DNA from: Erythrobacter sp. Alg231-14
Lineage (GTDB): Bacteria > Pseudomonadota > Alphaproteobacteria > Sphingomonadales > Sphingomonadaceae
NCBI RefSeq assembly: GCF_900149685.1
Contig: NZ_LT702999.1
Coordinates: 744,001-808,000, forward strand
Direction of reading: 5' to 3'
DNA: 64,000 nucleotides
Shown: piece by piece, positions 47,346 to 57,205 of the stretch
Layout: each line of letters opens with the position of its first letter
How positions within the stretch are numbered: the first letter of the stretch is position 1
Position numbers and translations under genes: made by a program
Notes under the pieces: generated by a model
Told to the model about the DNA's origin: nothing
Seen by the model: only the letters and a program-made list of their open reading frames with translations
Database searches by the model: none

Positions 47346-48716
47346 ATGCCATCACACAGCGCCTATCCGCAATTGACCGATAAACCCGGCGCGCTTGAAA
47401 CCGCCGCCGCTATCCGCGCGGGCGAGATCAGCGTCTCAGAGGCGGTCGATGCCGCGATAACCCGGATCGAACAACTGGACGCAGAGATTGACGCTGTGGC
47501 TGTGCCCGATTTCGAACGCGCCGCCGCCACCGCAAAAGCGATGGACGCTGCTGGCCCCGCGGACAATCAACCGTTGTTCGGCGTGCCGATGACGATCAAG
47601 GAAAGTTTTGATGTTGCAGGCCTTCAATCGTGTTGGGGCCATGAACATTTGACCAACTATGTCGCGAAAAAGGACGCCGATCTGGTCCGCCGTTTAAAGG
47701 CCGCCGGAGCCATTATCATTGGTAAGACCAATGTACCGATCGACCTGTCCGATTGGCAAAGCTTCAACACGGTTTATGGCCGCACCACAAATCCACACAA
47801 TGCCGATCGTTCGCCGGGCGGGTCATCCGGTGGCAGCGCCGCAGCGGTGGCCAGCGGCATGGTCGCGTGCGATTTTGGCACCGACATTGGCGGATCGGTC
47901 CGCGTGCCGGCGCATTTCTGCGGGGTTTGGGGGCATAAAAGCACCTGGGGTTTGGTTTCGAAACAAGGGCATGACCACCCCCAAATGGCCAGCCGCGATG
48001 GCTTTGTCGCTGCGCATGATGGGGTGTTGTCCATCGCGGGCCCCTTAGCGCGCAACGCCGCTGACCTTTCGATATTGTTGGAGGTTGGCGCGCAAATCCC
48101 CCTAAGAAAGACATCAAAGCCTTTGAACGAATGCCGGCTTTTGGCGATCACCGAATATCCCGGCAGCCCCATCGATGCGAGCGTGGCCGAACCCACCGAA
48201 GCGGCGATTGAGGCGTTGATTGATGCCGGTGTTCACGTGGATCGAACCAGCCCGCTGATCCCCGATCTTGTGACGCAACAGACCACCTATTTGCGGATGA
48301 TGAACACTGCGATGGCGCGGGGTGCCCCGGCGCCCGACGGCAGCCGCGCAACGGCAACCGATTGGTTCGATCTACTCGATGCTCAAGCCGCCAACGAATA
48401 TCAGTGGGCGCAATTGTTCGAAGAATACGATTTCGTGCTGGCCCCGCCCGCACCCGTCTTGGCGATCCCACATTTGGATGACGCCGTCTTCAAATCGACC
48501 ATCCGGGTCAACGGTCAAGATTTGCGCGCAGGCTCCGGTTTGGCATGGGCAGGCATCGCGACATTCCCGAACCTACCATCAACCGTTTTACCCATCGGCG
48601 CAGGCAATTACGAAGGCGCGCGTCTGCCGTGTGGAATGCAAGTGATCGGCCCACAGTGGAGCGATTTGGACTGCATTCACGCCGCAGAAGGGATCGGTAA
48701 AATCTTGCACGGATAA
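47346..48716 (+). CDS. Amidase signature family protein
   Basis: 456 residues. The amidase signature triad is complete: Lys in GVPMTIKESFDVAG, the cis-Ser in SPGGSSGGSAAAVASG, and the nucleophile Ser in FGTDIGGSVRVPA. No signal peptide. Such enzymes hydrolyse aliphatic or aryl amides; substrate unknown. It is not the GatA subunit, because gatB/gatC are absent and the C-terminal half differs. Transcribed with a short spacer before the PepSY gene. Confidence 0.9.
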   Translation: MPSHSAYPQLTDKPGALETAAAIRAGEISVSEAVDAAITRIEQLDAEIDAVAVPDFERAAATAKAMDAAGPADNQPLFGVPMTIKESFDVAGLQSCWGHEHLTNYVAKKDADLVRRLKAAGAIIIGKTNVPIDLSDWQSFNTVYGRTTNPHNADRSPGGSSGGSAAAVASGMVACDFGTDIGGSVRVPAHFCGVWGHKSTWGLVSKQGHDHPQMASRDGFVAAHDGVLSIAGPLARNAADLSILLEVGAQIPLRKTSKPLNECRLLAITEYPGSPIDASVAEPTEAAIEALIDAGVHVDRTSPLIPDLVTQQTTYLRMMNTAMARGAPAPDGSRATATDWFDLLDAQAANEYQWAQLFEEYDFVLAPPAPVLAIPHLDDAVFKSTIRVNGQDLRAGSGLAWAGIATFPNLPSTVLPIGAGNYEGARLPCGMQVIGPQWSDLDCIHAAEGIGKILHG

Positions 48717-48773
48717 TCGGTCCGCGCCATGGGCGCTGATATCGATTCTCCCTTACTACATGGACCCCTCACC

Positions 48774-49511
48774 ATGGCATCCCAATCCCGTTCAAAACAG
48801 CGCATGAACCGGCTGGCCAAATGGCACATATGGCTCGGTTGGTTGGTCGGCATCCCAATTTTGATGTGGACCGCCACCGGCCTTTTTATGACCGTCAAAC
48901 CAATCGAAGAAGTGCGCGGAAATCATCTCCGCTTGGCGACGGACGCCGCGCCGTTGGTGATCGATGACAGCCCCCTGGCCACCGTGGATGCGGATCTAAA
49001 AGAGATGCACGTCTTCATGCAGGACGGGCGTGCGGTTGCCGTTTTGACGACGATCGATGGCGCTCGCACCCGGGTTGACGTCGCGACCGGCGAAACCGTG
49101 CCGCCTGTTGATGCGGTTATGGCGCGCGCGTTGGTTGCTGAACGGATTGTGGGCGGCGATGCAGTGCGCGCGGTAACGTTTTTTGAGGCGGACAACGTCC
49201 CGCTTGATTTCCGCAGGCCCCTCGCCGTGTGGCAAGTGGCGTTGGAGGATGGCACGCATATCTATGTCGGTCGCGACACGGGCAACATCGAAGCGGTCCG
49301 CACCAGTTGGTGGCGGTGGTTCGATTTCATGTGGGGTCTGCACATTATGGATCTGTCGGAACGGGAGGATAACAATCATCCGACATTGATCATCTTTGCC
49401 GGATTGGCGGTGATCGGTGCCTTGTTCGGATGTGTATTGATGTTCCGTCGGCGCAAATCCCGTTTCAAGGCGTTGTCCACCCCGTCCGTTTCAGGAGCGA
49501 TTGAGCAGTGA
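48774..49511 (+). CDS. PepSY-domain membrane protein
   Basis: 245 residues from MASQSRSKQRMN; an in-frame ATG at 48729 would add 15 residues, and neither has a clear ribosome binding site. A membrane helix (HIWLGWLVGIPILMWTATGL) is followed by a large periplasmic part with the PepSY-like region WQVALEDGTHIYVGRDTGNI, then WWRWFDFMWGLHIMDL and a C-terminal membrane helix (LIIFAGLAVIGALFGCVLMF). The architecture is that of small PepSY proteins associated with iron or copper reduction and uptake. The TRIC gene starts at its stop (GTGA). Confidence 0.83.
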   Translation: MASQSRSKQRMNRLAKWHIWLGWLVGIPILMWTATGLFMTVKPIEEVRGNHLRLATDAAPLVIDDSPLATVDADLKEMHVFMQDGRAVAVLTTIDGARTRVDVATGETVPPVDAVMARALVAERIVGGDAVRAVTFFEADNVPLDFRRPLAVWQVALEDGTHIYVGRDTGNIEAVRTSWWRWFDFMWGLHIMDLSEREDNNHPTLIIFAGLAVIGALFGCVLMFRRRKSRFKALSTPSVSGAIEQ

Positions 49512-50245
49512 ACGAAACCGTACTCACCCCGATCTTGGATGTCTTGGACATGGCCGGCATCGCGATTTTTGCGCTGTCTGGTGCATTGGTCGCGGCGCGG
49601 GAGCGTCAGACATTTGTCACGATGGCATTCTTTGCCTTGGTGACGGGCGTTGGCGGCGGCACGGTGCGCGATTTGTTGATCGATGCGCCGGTGTTCTGGA
49701 TAACCGATCCTTGGGTTGCGGCGATTTGCCTTTCCACCGCGCTGATCACTTGGTTCACTCCGATCCGCGTATGGGATGGGAAATTGATTGATTACGCCGA
49801 TGGGGTCGGACTTGCCGCCTATGCCGTTTTGGGCAGTGCCAAGGCGATCGCATACGGCATTCCGCCCGTCCCGGCCGCATTGATGGGGATCATCACGGGG
49901 TGCGTCGGCGGCGTTATCCGCGATGTGGTGGCGGGACGTCCATCTATCATTATGCAACCCGAATTGTACGTCACCGCGGCCGCGTTGAGCGCGTCGATGA
50001 CGGTGATCGGCATGCAGATCGCGGGATGGATCAACGTAGTCGACGCCGTCGTTTGGGGCGGCGCGTTCTTTGCAGGGTTTGCCATGCGCAGCGCCGCGAT
50101 CCGATTTGAATGGGCGTTACCCAGCTATGCTGAGCCGGACGATGAACACCCCGCCAAAACGGATGATGGGGACGTCGCTATGGTCGCCCCCACCCACACC
50201 GATCATTCGGAGAATGTTTCGCCAGGCAAAGGTCCGCCGGGATAG
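49508..50245 (+). CDS. TRIC-like cation channel protein (UPF0126)
   Basis: 245 residues from GTG 49508, overlapping the upstream stop. Two homologous three-helix units, each with a GG-x2-RD motif (GVGGGTVRDLLID and GCVGGVIRDVVAGRPS), define the prokaryotic TRIC/YadS family of trimeric potassium-permeable channels. Seven hydrophobic segments are visible. The C-terminal tail is acidic and hydrophilic. The 3' end overlaps the convergent secreted-protein gene by 43 bases. Confidence 0.92.
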   Translation: MNETVLTPILDVLDMAGIAIFALSGALVAARERQTFVTMAFFALVTGVGGGTVRDLLIDAPVFWITDPWVAAICLSTALITWFTPIRVWDGKLIDYADGVGLAAYAVLGSAKAIAYGIPPVPAALMGIITGCVGGVIRDVVAGRPSIIMQPELYVTAAALSASMTVIGMQIAGWINVVDAVVWGGAFFAGFAMRSAAIRFEWALPSYAEPDDEHPAKTDDGDVAMVAPTHTDHSENVSPGKGPPG

Positions 50246-51012
50246 GCGGGTTGAGGACCAGATTGTTGGTCCAAAACCTGGGCGTCGTTTGACACGGTAG
50301 GTCCGGATCGCTGTCCGGCCATGGCCGCGCGCGCATCGGCGTATCTGCCATCGGACAATTGATTGGTCGATGCGCGGGATTGACCCTCGCCATAAGAGCT
50401 GCCGGTGAATCCACCATAATCAATGTCGGAAATACGGCCATCATTGCCGATCTGACAGGTAAAGCCCGATCCATTGAACAATGTGCCCGACACAACCCAC
50501 CCTTCGGCAAGGCGGCTTGCGCCGTCCACATTGTCTACGCGCACATCGCGTTCAATTTCGCGCAAACATTGGGACACGGCGTTGTCGATGCCCGATCCAT
50601 TCGATGCACGCGGGTTAGAGCGTTGATCATATCGACGGTCATCACGGCGTTCTTCGTAACGGCGATCTTCGCGGTTGCGGCGGTTGTTGTTGCTGGCCGC
50701 GCTGGCAATGGCTGCGATCCCGCCAAGGACCAAGACCCCCGCCAACACATCGCCGCCACGGATGCGGCCACGCCGCCAACCGCGTCGACCGCGATACCGG
50801 CGTCCGCGATATTCTGCGGTCTCCGCTTGCGTATCGAATGTGCTGGAACCGAACGCTCCGCTCGAGAAATCGGCATGGACAGACGTGGCATAACCAATCG
50901 TTCCAGATGATCCCGCGATCGGAAGAGTTTCCGCCGCATATGCTGGGGTGATTGCCATCGAAGCGGCGGCGATCACGCCTGCATACGCTCCAAATTTGAA
51001 TGATTGAGCCAT
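50203..51012 (-). CDS. Secreted Arg/Asn-rich protein, paralogue A
   Basis: 269 residues. A signal peptide (GVIAAASMAITPAYAAET) is followed by an Arg/Gly run (RGRRYRGRRGWRRGRIRGG), a glycine-zipper-like hydrophobic segment (GDVLAGVLVLGGIAAIASA), an Asn/Arg/Asp-rich low-complexity stretch, and a domain with two cysteines (AVSQCLREIER and FTCQIGNDGRISDIDYGG). Segment order and wording match the next gene at 51170-51706, so the two are tandem paralogues. Envelope-located; function unknown. Confidence 0.8.
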   Translation of the reverse strand: MAQSFKFGAYAGVIAAASMAITPAYAAETLPIAGSSGTIGYATSVHADFSSGAFGSSTFDTQAETAEYRGRRYRGRRGWRRGRIRGGDVLAGVLVLGGIAAIASAASNNNRRNREDRRYEERRDDRRYDQRSNPRASNGSGIDNAVSQCLREIERDVRVDNVDGASRLAEGWVVSGTLFNGSGFTCQIGNDGRISDIDYGGFTGSSYGEGQSRASTNQLSDGRYADARAAMAGQRSGPTVSNDAQVLDQQSGPQPAYPGGPLPGETFSE

Positions 51013-51169
51013 GGTTGCTCCCTCCTGTTAGACGCACAAAAGTGCAGGCGAGCGGCCACCAAGCGCTCAAAACAAACACACAATTAGGCGGCCCAGGCTT
51101 ACGCGCGCCTGAACCGCCCAATCGGTTTACTTTATCCTATGCGGATAGTTTTGGTGAAGAGCCACGAAA

Positions 51170-51706
51170 TCAACGCAGGCCCCGAATTCCGCGAAAGTCG
51201 ACCTGTGGCCGGTTGCCGTGTTCGACGTAACAAGTGAACCGTCCCCGATCAAAGTTACGACCGCGATAGTTGTTCGATCCTTGGACTTCCATCCGGCCCC
51301 GAACACGGAAACCGTAGCGGGTACGATCAACATCGCGAACTTGCGTTACATCGGCATAGCGGTACCCACCAAAGCGACGCGCCTGACGCTCCGCTGTCCG
51401 GATACAGCGCTCAATCGCGCGTTGTGGGTTGCCGTTATAACCGCGATTGCCGCGGTAATTGGTTTGAGTGCCGCGATAGTCGCGATCACGATAGCGGCGG
51501 TCGCGCCGATCATTGTTGTCAAAGGCGCCGGCCAATGCGGCAAGCCCACCAATGATCACAGCACCGGCGATCACATCGCCTGCGTCCACACCGCGATCGC
51601 GGTGACGATCATCGGCCATAGCAGGGGTTGCGGACGCCAGGGCCATCGCGCCAGCCGCGACAGTCCCGAGCGCGCCCTTGGTGATTGTCTTTTTAAGATC
51701 AGTCAT
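51170..51706 (-). CDS. Secreted Arg/Asn-rich protein, paralogue B
   Basis: 178 residues from MTDLKKTITKG, with GAGGA seven bases upstream (an in-frame ATG at 51805 is rejected). Signal peptide (GAMALASATPAMADD), zipper-like segment GDVIAGAVIIGGLAALAGAF, a NNDRRDRRYRDRDYRG stretch, and a C-terminal domain with AIERCIRTAERQARR and RFTCYVEHGNRPQVDFRG. It is the shorter copy of the neighbouring gene and lacks its Ser/Pro tail. Confidence 0.82.
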   Translation of the reverse strand: MTDLKKTITKGALGTVAAGAMALASATPAMADDRHRDRGVDAGDVIAGAVIIGGLAALAGAFDNNDRRDRRYRDRDYRGTQTNYRGNRGYNGNPQRAIERCIRTAERQARRFGGYRYADVTQVRDVDRTRYGFRVRGRMEVQGSNNYRGRNFDRGRFTCYVEHGNRPQVDFRGIRGLR

Positions 51707-51906
51707 AAGTTCATCCTCGGGTTGAAGCCGGGACGGGATTGCGCCGGCTACAAACCCCTTATGGATGATTCGCTGTGTGCTGAGCCTGACTGATCTTTGC
51801 AGCATTTGTTCAGGTTAGCTGCTACTTTTCTGAACAACCTTATTCTGAAGTTGAATGCGGTGTTCAGATATACGCGCTCTATACGCGCCCCTGTCTGAGC
51901 GGCAGC

Positions 51907-53337
51907 TTAATCGATTGAAGCCAACACGTCGCGAGTGAAAGCGGCGATGTTGAACCGGGCGCCCCCGCCATCCTCTCCGCGTCGGACGATCACCACATTG
52001 CGCGAGGGAACAACAACGACATATTGGCCGCGCCTACCGCTCGCGAAGAATGCATCGTCGGGAATGCCCTCAAACGCGTTCCCTTCGGGTCGGCGGAACG
52101 TCCACCATCCTGCGCCGAATCCGCGATTTGTACCAATCGGTTGCGGGCCGCTGGGGTCGGAAACATAACCAACCCAGTCCTCAGGAAGGATCCGCTCCCC
52201 TTCCCACATTCCATTGTTCAGATGGAGTTGTCCCAGCCTGCCCAAATCTCGCGCCGTGCTCCAAACTTGGCTGGAGATGACAAGCCCACCGCTCCAGTCG
52301 GTTTCTGCAATCGTGCGATGCATGCCAAACCGGGCAAGGACACTTTCGGGTCCGTAGAAGTTCAAATACCGCTCCACCGCTTTCGCGGCGAGCAAGCTGT
52401 CGTTGTTGGCATATCGGAACACGGTGCCGGGCGTATGGACGACGGGCCACGACAGCGCGGTTTCGTTCACCGATGATCCGCCCCAGTAAAGCGGGACGGA
52501 GCGATTGCCCGGCGTATCGGTGTAACGCCCGGTCGCCATGCGCAATGCGTGATCGACGGTGATCTGATTGCGTAGGTCGTATCGCCCGCCCTCTCGCCAA
52601 TAATTGAGTGCGATCGGGTCACTGACTTCGACATCGCCAGCTTCTACCGCGACGCCAACAAAGGTCGCCGCGATGCTTTTGGCCACGGACCATGTGCGTT
52701 GCGGCGTCGCCGGGCCAAAGCCGCCGGCATACCGTTCCATAATGATCGTATCACCCCGGATGATAAGAGCGGCAGTCGTGCGTGATCCCTCCCCATAGGT
52801 GCCGTCCACCGCCGCCGCGCCCAATTGGGTTTTGATCGATTCGGGCAGAGCATCATTATCAACAGCCCAACCGTCATCGGGAACGTTATCCGTGGCGTTC
52901 TCGACTGAGATCGGCGGCGCATCCTCCAACGCAGAGCCAATCGGCCCAACATAGCATCCCCCAACAGTCGACTGCGTGGCGGTGCGCGCCGGCATGTCAT
53001 CGGCCCATTCAACGCGGACTTGATAGACAGGGCCAGGCTGCGCGTCGGCCTCTTGTCCCTCGATCGAATACCGGATGATTTCATACGGCAGGTCGCGGAC
53101 AATCGCATCCAGCGGTGTCTGAATCCCTGTCAGCTCATATTCGTGGATGCTTTCGGCGCTGCGCGATCCGCCTAGCCGCTCCGATGTCGACATCGCGCTG
53201 CACAGCATCATCGCCTTGTAACCGGCCGCAAGGGCGCGATTGTAGCGCGCATCAAGCTGATCCTGCGCCGATTGCGCGGAGATGGGAGACGTTGTGGCGA
53301 TGCCGACGGCTGTGGCGGCAAGGATGATTTTTCTCAT
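51907..53337 (-). CDS. Secreted serine hydrolase, beta-lactamase family class C-like
   Basis: 476 residues with a signal peptide (ILAATAVGIATTSPISAQ). The penicillin-binding/beta-lactamase fold motifs are S217-V-A-K220 in RTWSVAKSIAATF and Y-A-N in VFRYANNDSLLA; the third motif is probably in GRRGQYVVVVP. The N-terminal 200 residues before the SxxK motif are longer than in plain class C enzymes. Members include esterases, carboxypeptidases and beta-lactamases, so resistance should not be assumed. It lies downstream of the rplQ terminator on the same strand, as a separate unit. Confidence 0.87.
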   Translation of the reverse strand: MRKIILAATAVGIATTSPISAQSAQDQLDARYNRALAAGYKAMMLCSAMSTSERLGGSRSAESIHEYELTGIQTPLDAIVRDLPYEIIRYSIEGQEADAQPGPVYQVRVEWADDMPARTATQSTVGGCYVGPIGSALEDAPPISVENATDNVPDDGWAVDNDALPESIKTQLGAAAVDGTYGEGSRTTAALIIRGDTIIMERYAGGFGPATPQRTWSVAKSIAATFVGVAVEAGDVEVSDPIALNYWREGGRYDLRNQITVDHALRMATGRYTDTPGNRSVPLYWGGSSVNETALSWPVVHTPGTVFRYANNDSLLAAKAVERYLNFYGPESVLARFGMHRTIAETDWSGGLVISSQVWSTARDLGRLGQLHLNNGMWEGERILPEDWVGYVSDPSGPQPIGTNRGFGAGWWTFRRPEGNAFEGIPDDAFFASGRRGQYVVVVPSRNVVIVRRGEDGGGARFNIAAFTRDVLASID

Positions 53338-53402
53338 GCCCTCAATCCTAAGCGGGGCGACGCCGCAATCAAGGGCGGTCCGACGAACGACAAAACGAAA
53401 AA

Positions 53403-53428
53403 GGGCCGGCGGATCGCTCCGCCAGCCC
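53403..53428 (-). terminator. Intrinsic terminator of the rpoA-rplQ operon
   Basis: On the minus strand GGGCTGGCGGA pairs with TCCGCCGGCCC around a GCGA loop, immediately followed by TTTTTCGTTTTG. A classic rho-independent terminator 26 bases after the rplQ stop. Confidence 0.9.
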
Positions 53429-53453
53429 CAAATCTCTTTATCGCGCGATCCGC

Positions 53454-53882
53454 TTAAGCGGCGGCGTCGGCGTATTCGTCCGCGTCGGTCGTGACAGGGC
53501 CGCTGTCTTGACCGCGGGCGTCTTCGTCACGCTCAACAAATTCGATGATCGCCATCTGCGCGGCGTCGCTTTCGCGGTAACCGGCTTTGATGATGCGCGT
53601 GTAGCCGCCGTCACGATCGCTGTAACGTTCAGCAAGAGTGTCGAACAATTTCTTCAGCTGCGTTTCGTCAAGAAGACGCGCCTGAGCCAAACGACGGTTG
53701 GAAAGACCGCCACGCTTTGCAAGCGTGATCAATTTTTCAACATAGGGGCGAAGTTCTTTCGCCTTTGGCAACGTTGTGACGATTTGCTCATGCTTGATGA
53801 GAGCGGCCGACATGTTGCGGAAGAGAGCCTTGCGGTGGCCCGACTTACGCGACAGCTTACGCTGTGAAATTCCGTGACGCAT
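53454..53882 (-). CDS. rplQ: 50S ribosomal protein L17
   Basis: 142 residues. [20 protein letters not shown] and [27 protein letters not shown] are strongly conserved in L17, which sits near the peptide exit tunnel. C-terminal tail is acidic. Last gene of the alpha operon, after rpoA. Confidence 0.98.
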   Translation of the reverse strand: MRHGISQRKLSRKSGHRKALFRNMSAALIKHEQIVTTLPKAKELRPYVEKLITLAKRGGLSNRRLAQARLLDETQLKKLFDTLAERYSDRDGGYTRIIKAGYRESDAAQMAIIEFVERDEDARGQDSGPVTTDADEYADAAA

Positions 53883-53965
53883 TGTGTATTCCTTTGTGTT
53901 TGTAAGGGGCCCGTATCAGGTAGCCCGGTACTGGCGGCGCTTAAGGTGCGCCGCCGGAACCTGGA

Positions 53966-55021
53966 TTAGCCGAGCAGCTCTTGTTCGAGCTTCTTGGCCA
54001 TTTCTTCGATGTTTTCAGGCGGCCATCCGGGGATGTCCATGCCCAAACGCAGACCCATGCTGGACAGCACTTCCTTGATTTCGTTCAAGGACTTGCGACC
54101 AAAGTTTGGTGTGCGAAGCATCTCGGCTTCGGTCTTTTGGACCAAATCGCCGATATAGATGATGTTGTCGTTCTTGAGGCAGTTCGCCGAACGGACCGAC
54201 AATTCCAACTCGTCGACCTTTTTGAGGAGGTAACGGTTGAGTTGGTTTGCATCGTCTTCCTGAGGCGCCGCAGCGTGGCCGATCATGGCCGATTGCGGCT
54301 GAGGAATGCCGTCTTCGAAGTGGACGAACAAAGTCAGTTGGTCCTGAAGAATGCGCGCAGCGTAAGCAACGGCGTCTTCGGGAGTGACAGTGCCATCGGT
54401 TTCGACGGTCAACGAAAGCTTATCGTAGTCGAGTTCTTGACCAACGCGGGCATTCTCAACCTTGTAGCTCACCTGACGGACAGGCGAATACAACGAGTCG
54501 ACCGGGATCAAACCGATCGGCGCATCGGCCGGACGGTTTTGAACGGCTGGCGAATAGCCTTTGCCAATGTCCGCAGTCAGCTCCATGTTGAGCGTCGCGC
54601 CTTCATCGAGATGACAAAGGACCAAGTCCTTGTTCATCACTTCGATATCGCCGGTAACAGCGATATCGCCGGCTTTCACAGTTGCAGGACCCGTAACAGA
54701 AAGCTGAAGCCGTTTTGGCCCCTCGCCTTCCATCTTCAATGCGATTTGCTTCACATTGAGGACCATATCGGTCACATCTTCGCGCACACCGGCGAGCGAA
54801 GAGAATTCGTGGAGCACGTTTTCGATCTTGATCGAAGTGATCGCGGCACCCTGAAGCGAGGAAAGCAATACGCGGCGCAACGCGTTGCCGAGCGTGAGGC
54901 CAAAGCCTCGCTCAAGCGGTTCAGCGACAAAAACTGTCTTGCGCTGCTTATCGCCGCCTTCCTTGATTTCCAGAGCGTTGGGTTTCTTGAGTTCCTGCCA
55001 GTTCTTCATATTGACGGACAT
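53966..55021 (-). CDS. rpoA: RNA polymerase subunit alpha
   Basis: 351 residues. N-terminal domain (dimerisation, beta/beta' assembly) shows [30 protein letters not shown]; the C-terminal domain (DNA and activator contact) shows [31 protein letters not shown] and [22 protein letters not shown]. Slightly longer than the E. coli protein, as usual in alphaproteobacteria. Confidence 0.99.
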   Translation of the reverse strand: MSVNMKNWQELKKPNALEIKEGGDKQRKTVFVAEPLERGFGLTLGNALRRVLLSSLQGAAITSIKIENVLHEFSSLAGVREDVTDMVLNVKQIALKMEGEGPKRLQLSVTGPATVKAGDIAVTGDIEVMNKDLVLCHLDEGATLNMELTADIGKGYSPAVQNRPADAPIGLIPVDSLYSPVRQVSYKVENARVGQELDYDKLSLTVETDGTVTPEDAVAYAARILQDQLTLFVHFEDGIPQPQSAMIGHAAAPQEDDANQLNRYLLKKVDELELSVRSANCLKNDNIIYIGDLVQKTEAEMLRTPNFGRKSLNEIKEVLSSMGLRLGMDIPGWPPENIEEMAKKLEQELLG

Positions 55022-55144
55022 GGATTTCCCCTAATTCGCTTGCTTTAAAGCGGTTACATCTAAGAGCGGGCCCGGCTTCCAGTTAGGACGGATAGCGGAC
55101 CCGGTGAGCGGCGATGACCGGATGGTCATCACCACAAATACGGA

Positions 55145-55537
55145 TCAGACCCGACGACGCTTCGACGGACGCACGCCATTGTGCGGGATCGGCGTTACAT
55201 CGCGGATCGAAGTGATGTTGAAACCAACAGCGGCCAAACCACGCAGAGCGCTTTCGCGACCTGAACCAGGGCCTTTCACTTCAACTTCCAGCGTGCGAAC
55301 GCCGTGTTCGGCTGCTTTCTTACCGGCATCATCCGCTGCGACCTGCGCGGCGTATGGTGTCGATTTGCGGCTACCTTTGAAGCCCATCATGCCTGCGCTC
55401 GACCAGCTAATTGCATTGCCTTGCGCGTCGGTGATGGTGATCATCGTGTTGTTAAAGCTGGCGTTGATATGCGCAACGCCGCTCGAAATGTTTTTTCTGT
55501 CGCGGCGCCGTACTTTGCCGCCTTGTTCGCGTGCCAT
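55145..55537 (-). CDS. rpsK: 30S ribosomal protein S11
   Basis: 130 residues. [40 protein letters not shown] and the C-terminal [18 protein letters not shown] are diagnostic of S11, part of the 30S platform near the mRNA exit. Between rpsM and rpoA as usual; rpsD is not in this operon, as is common in alphaproteobacteria. Confidence 0.98.
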   Translation of the reverse strand: MAREQGGKVRRRDRKNISSGVAHINASFNNTMITITDAQGNAISWSSAGMMGFKGSRKSTPYAAQVAADDAGKKAAEHGVRTLEVEVKGPGSGRESALRGLAAVGFNITSIRDVTPIPHNGVRPSKRRRV

Positions 55538-55600
55538 TGTCTCGTATTCCTTTTAATCTGGAAGACAGGAAAAAGCGTGTCCGGGGTAAACCCCAGTCGC

Positions 55601-55969
55601 TTACTTCTTCTTCCCTGCGATCGGCTTGGCCTTACCCTTGCGGGTGCGGGCGTTGGTGTGCGTGCGCTGGCCACGAACTGGGAGGCCATTGCGATGACGC
55701 AAACCGCGATAGGAACGCAGATCCATCAAACGCTTGATGTTCATCGCGGTGTTGCGACGAAGATCGCCTTCAACCTGATGATCGCTGTCGATGGTTTCAC
55801 GGATGCGCAGAACTTCCTCATCGGTGAGGTCCTGAACACGTGAACTGTGCGGGATGCCAAGCTTGTCGGCGATTTGGACGGCCGTTGTGCGGCCAATTCC
55901 GTGAATATAGGTAAGCGCAATGATAACGCGCTTGTTTGTGGGGATATTTACCCCGGCAATACGAGCCAC
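55601..55969 (-). CDS. rpsM: 30S ribosomal protein S13
   Basis: 122 residues. [33 protein letters not shown] and the C-terminal [20 protein letters not shown] are typical of S13 in the 30S head. It begins the alpha block; the upstream neighbour is an unrelated secreted protein gene, so a promoter is expected in the 332-base gap before it. Confidence 0.98.
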   Translation of the reverse strand: MARIAGVNIPTNKRVIIALTYIHGIGRTTAVQIADKLGIPHSSRVQDLTDEEVLRIRETIDSDHQVEGDLRRNTAMNIKRLMDLRSYRGLRHRNGLPVRGQRTHTNARTRKGKAKPIAGKKK

Positions 55970-56301
55970 TTAATTCTCCATGCTCCACGAGGGATTGCGA
56001 CGCTTTGGCCGGTGCCCCCATCTCAACGCTCTACAAAAGACCCGCCCTAGCCGATTGCCGGATTGTGTTTCCACCACCCATGAAACGGCAAAAGCCCGGT
56101 TGCGGCACCACAATAGCACCGCCGGCCGGACTGAGTTCGAACGTGTCGACTGAGCGGCGCGCTTACGGTGATTCGGAACGTCCGTCAACCGAAACCCGCG
56201 CATTCTCAAACGAGCTGTTGATATGGCCTTGGATCAACATGTTTCAAGGGGCGTGCCGGCGCGCCATCTGCGCGTCGGCTACCTTGCATGTGTGGCAGCG
56301 C
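55970..56301. other. Intergenic region upstream of rpsM
   Basis: 332 bases between rpsM and the SRPBCC-like gene. No credible gene is seen. A promoter for rpsM-rpsK-rpoA-rplQ is expected here on the minus strand because the preceding gene is foreign to the operon. The segment near 56085-56125 is GC-rich with weak hairpins but no clear terminator. Confidence 0.45.
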
Positions 56302-57099
56302 CTATCCGTCCGACAAATCGCCAAATGCGTCGTCCACGCTGGGGCTGGATGGAGCTTCGTCGATCACCGCTTCGGGATCGATTGCTATGGTAGGTCCATC
56401 CCCAGATGGGAGGTCGAACGGCTCATCTTGCGAAGGCGCATCGCCCTCAGGCAAATCGAGCTCCGATGTTTCCACTTCTGGCGCGGTTTCTTCGGGAGGC
56501 GACGGTTCAACCGTTGCAATCACAGGCGCTTGAACCTGCCCCAGTTCCGCGGACAAGCGGGTCAATTGCAAAGTCATGACGCCGTCCACCGCGTTGGAGA
56601 TAACAGCAGCGGGATAGCGCATTTGGCCACCCACATTGTATTCCCAAACAATCCGCGTGCCGTTTTCGGCCTCGCTGATGGCGATGGTCAAAATCCCGGT
56701 GACGGGTTCGCTCTGCAACGGCCCCAAAGCGCCTTGCATCCGCAACGCGACATTGGGATAGGCCTGAATGACACGCATATGCTCCACGCTGCCTTCCAAC
56801 GTGAAACGGCCCGGCTCGTCCACTTCGGGAATGCGTTCGCAAAAACAACCGCCCGCTTGCGGGGTCAGCGATAGATTCGCCGCGTCCGCCGACCATGTGT
56901 GTTCGCTCGACCACCAGCGTGCCGGGCTGATCAGGGCCAGCCATGTTTCGGTTGGCGTGGCCGATACAATCGCCTCTGCGCGGGTGATGAAGTGATCGTC
57001 GTCTGTCTCAACCACTTCGGCCAAAGCGGGCGCGGCGCCCAATGCGGCGGCGACCATGGCAATGGACCCAACGGACAACGAAATCATTCTGCGAAACAT
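56302..57099 (-). CDS. Secreted SRPBCC-like protein of unknown function
   Basis: 265 residues from MFRRMISLSVGSIAM. A signal peptide (IAMVAAALGAAPALAEV) is followed by a START/SRPBCC-like region: HFITRAEAIVSATPTETWLAL, PARWWSSEHTWSADAANLSL, GGCFCERIPE and GTRIVWEYNVGGQM are typical of polyketide-cyclase/dehydrase-like proteins. The C-terminal 80 residues are acidic, Pro/Glu/Asp-rich and likely disordered. It stands between adk and rpsM in the ribosomal protein region. Ligand unknown. Confidence 0.78.
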   Translation of the reverse strand: MFRRMISLSVGSIAMVAAALGAAPALAEVVETDDDHFITRAEAIVSATPTETWLALISPARWWSSEHTWSADAANLSLTPQAGGCFCERIPEVDEPGRFTLEGSVEHMRVIQAYPNVALRMQGALGPLQSEPVTGILTIAISEAENGTRIVWEYNVGGQMRYPAAVISNAVDGVMTLQLTRLSAELGQVQAPVIATVEPSPPEETAPEVETSELDLPEGDAPSQDEPFDLPSGDGPTIAIDPEAVIDEAPSSPSVDDAFGDLSDG

Positions 57100-57205
57100 G
57101 CGCACTCCCTCACCCCACACAATGTGGGACTTTGATGATTAGGAGATTGGAGCCTTTGTGGAAAGCCTGCGCACACGGTTTGCGGCAAACTCTATCACAG
57201 ACGGG

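Noticed and set aside
51907..53337. Beta-lactamase resistance gene
   Set aside because: SxxK and YxN are shared by many esterases and peptidases; length and context do not indicate a resistance enzyme.
53981..55048. 355-codon plus-strand frame opposite rpoA
   Set aside because: Antisense of a universally conserved gene; the product has no domain logic.
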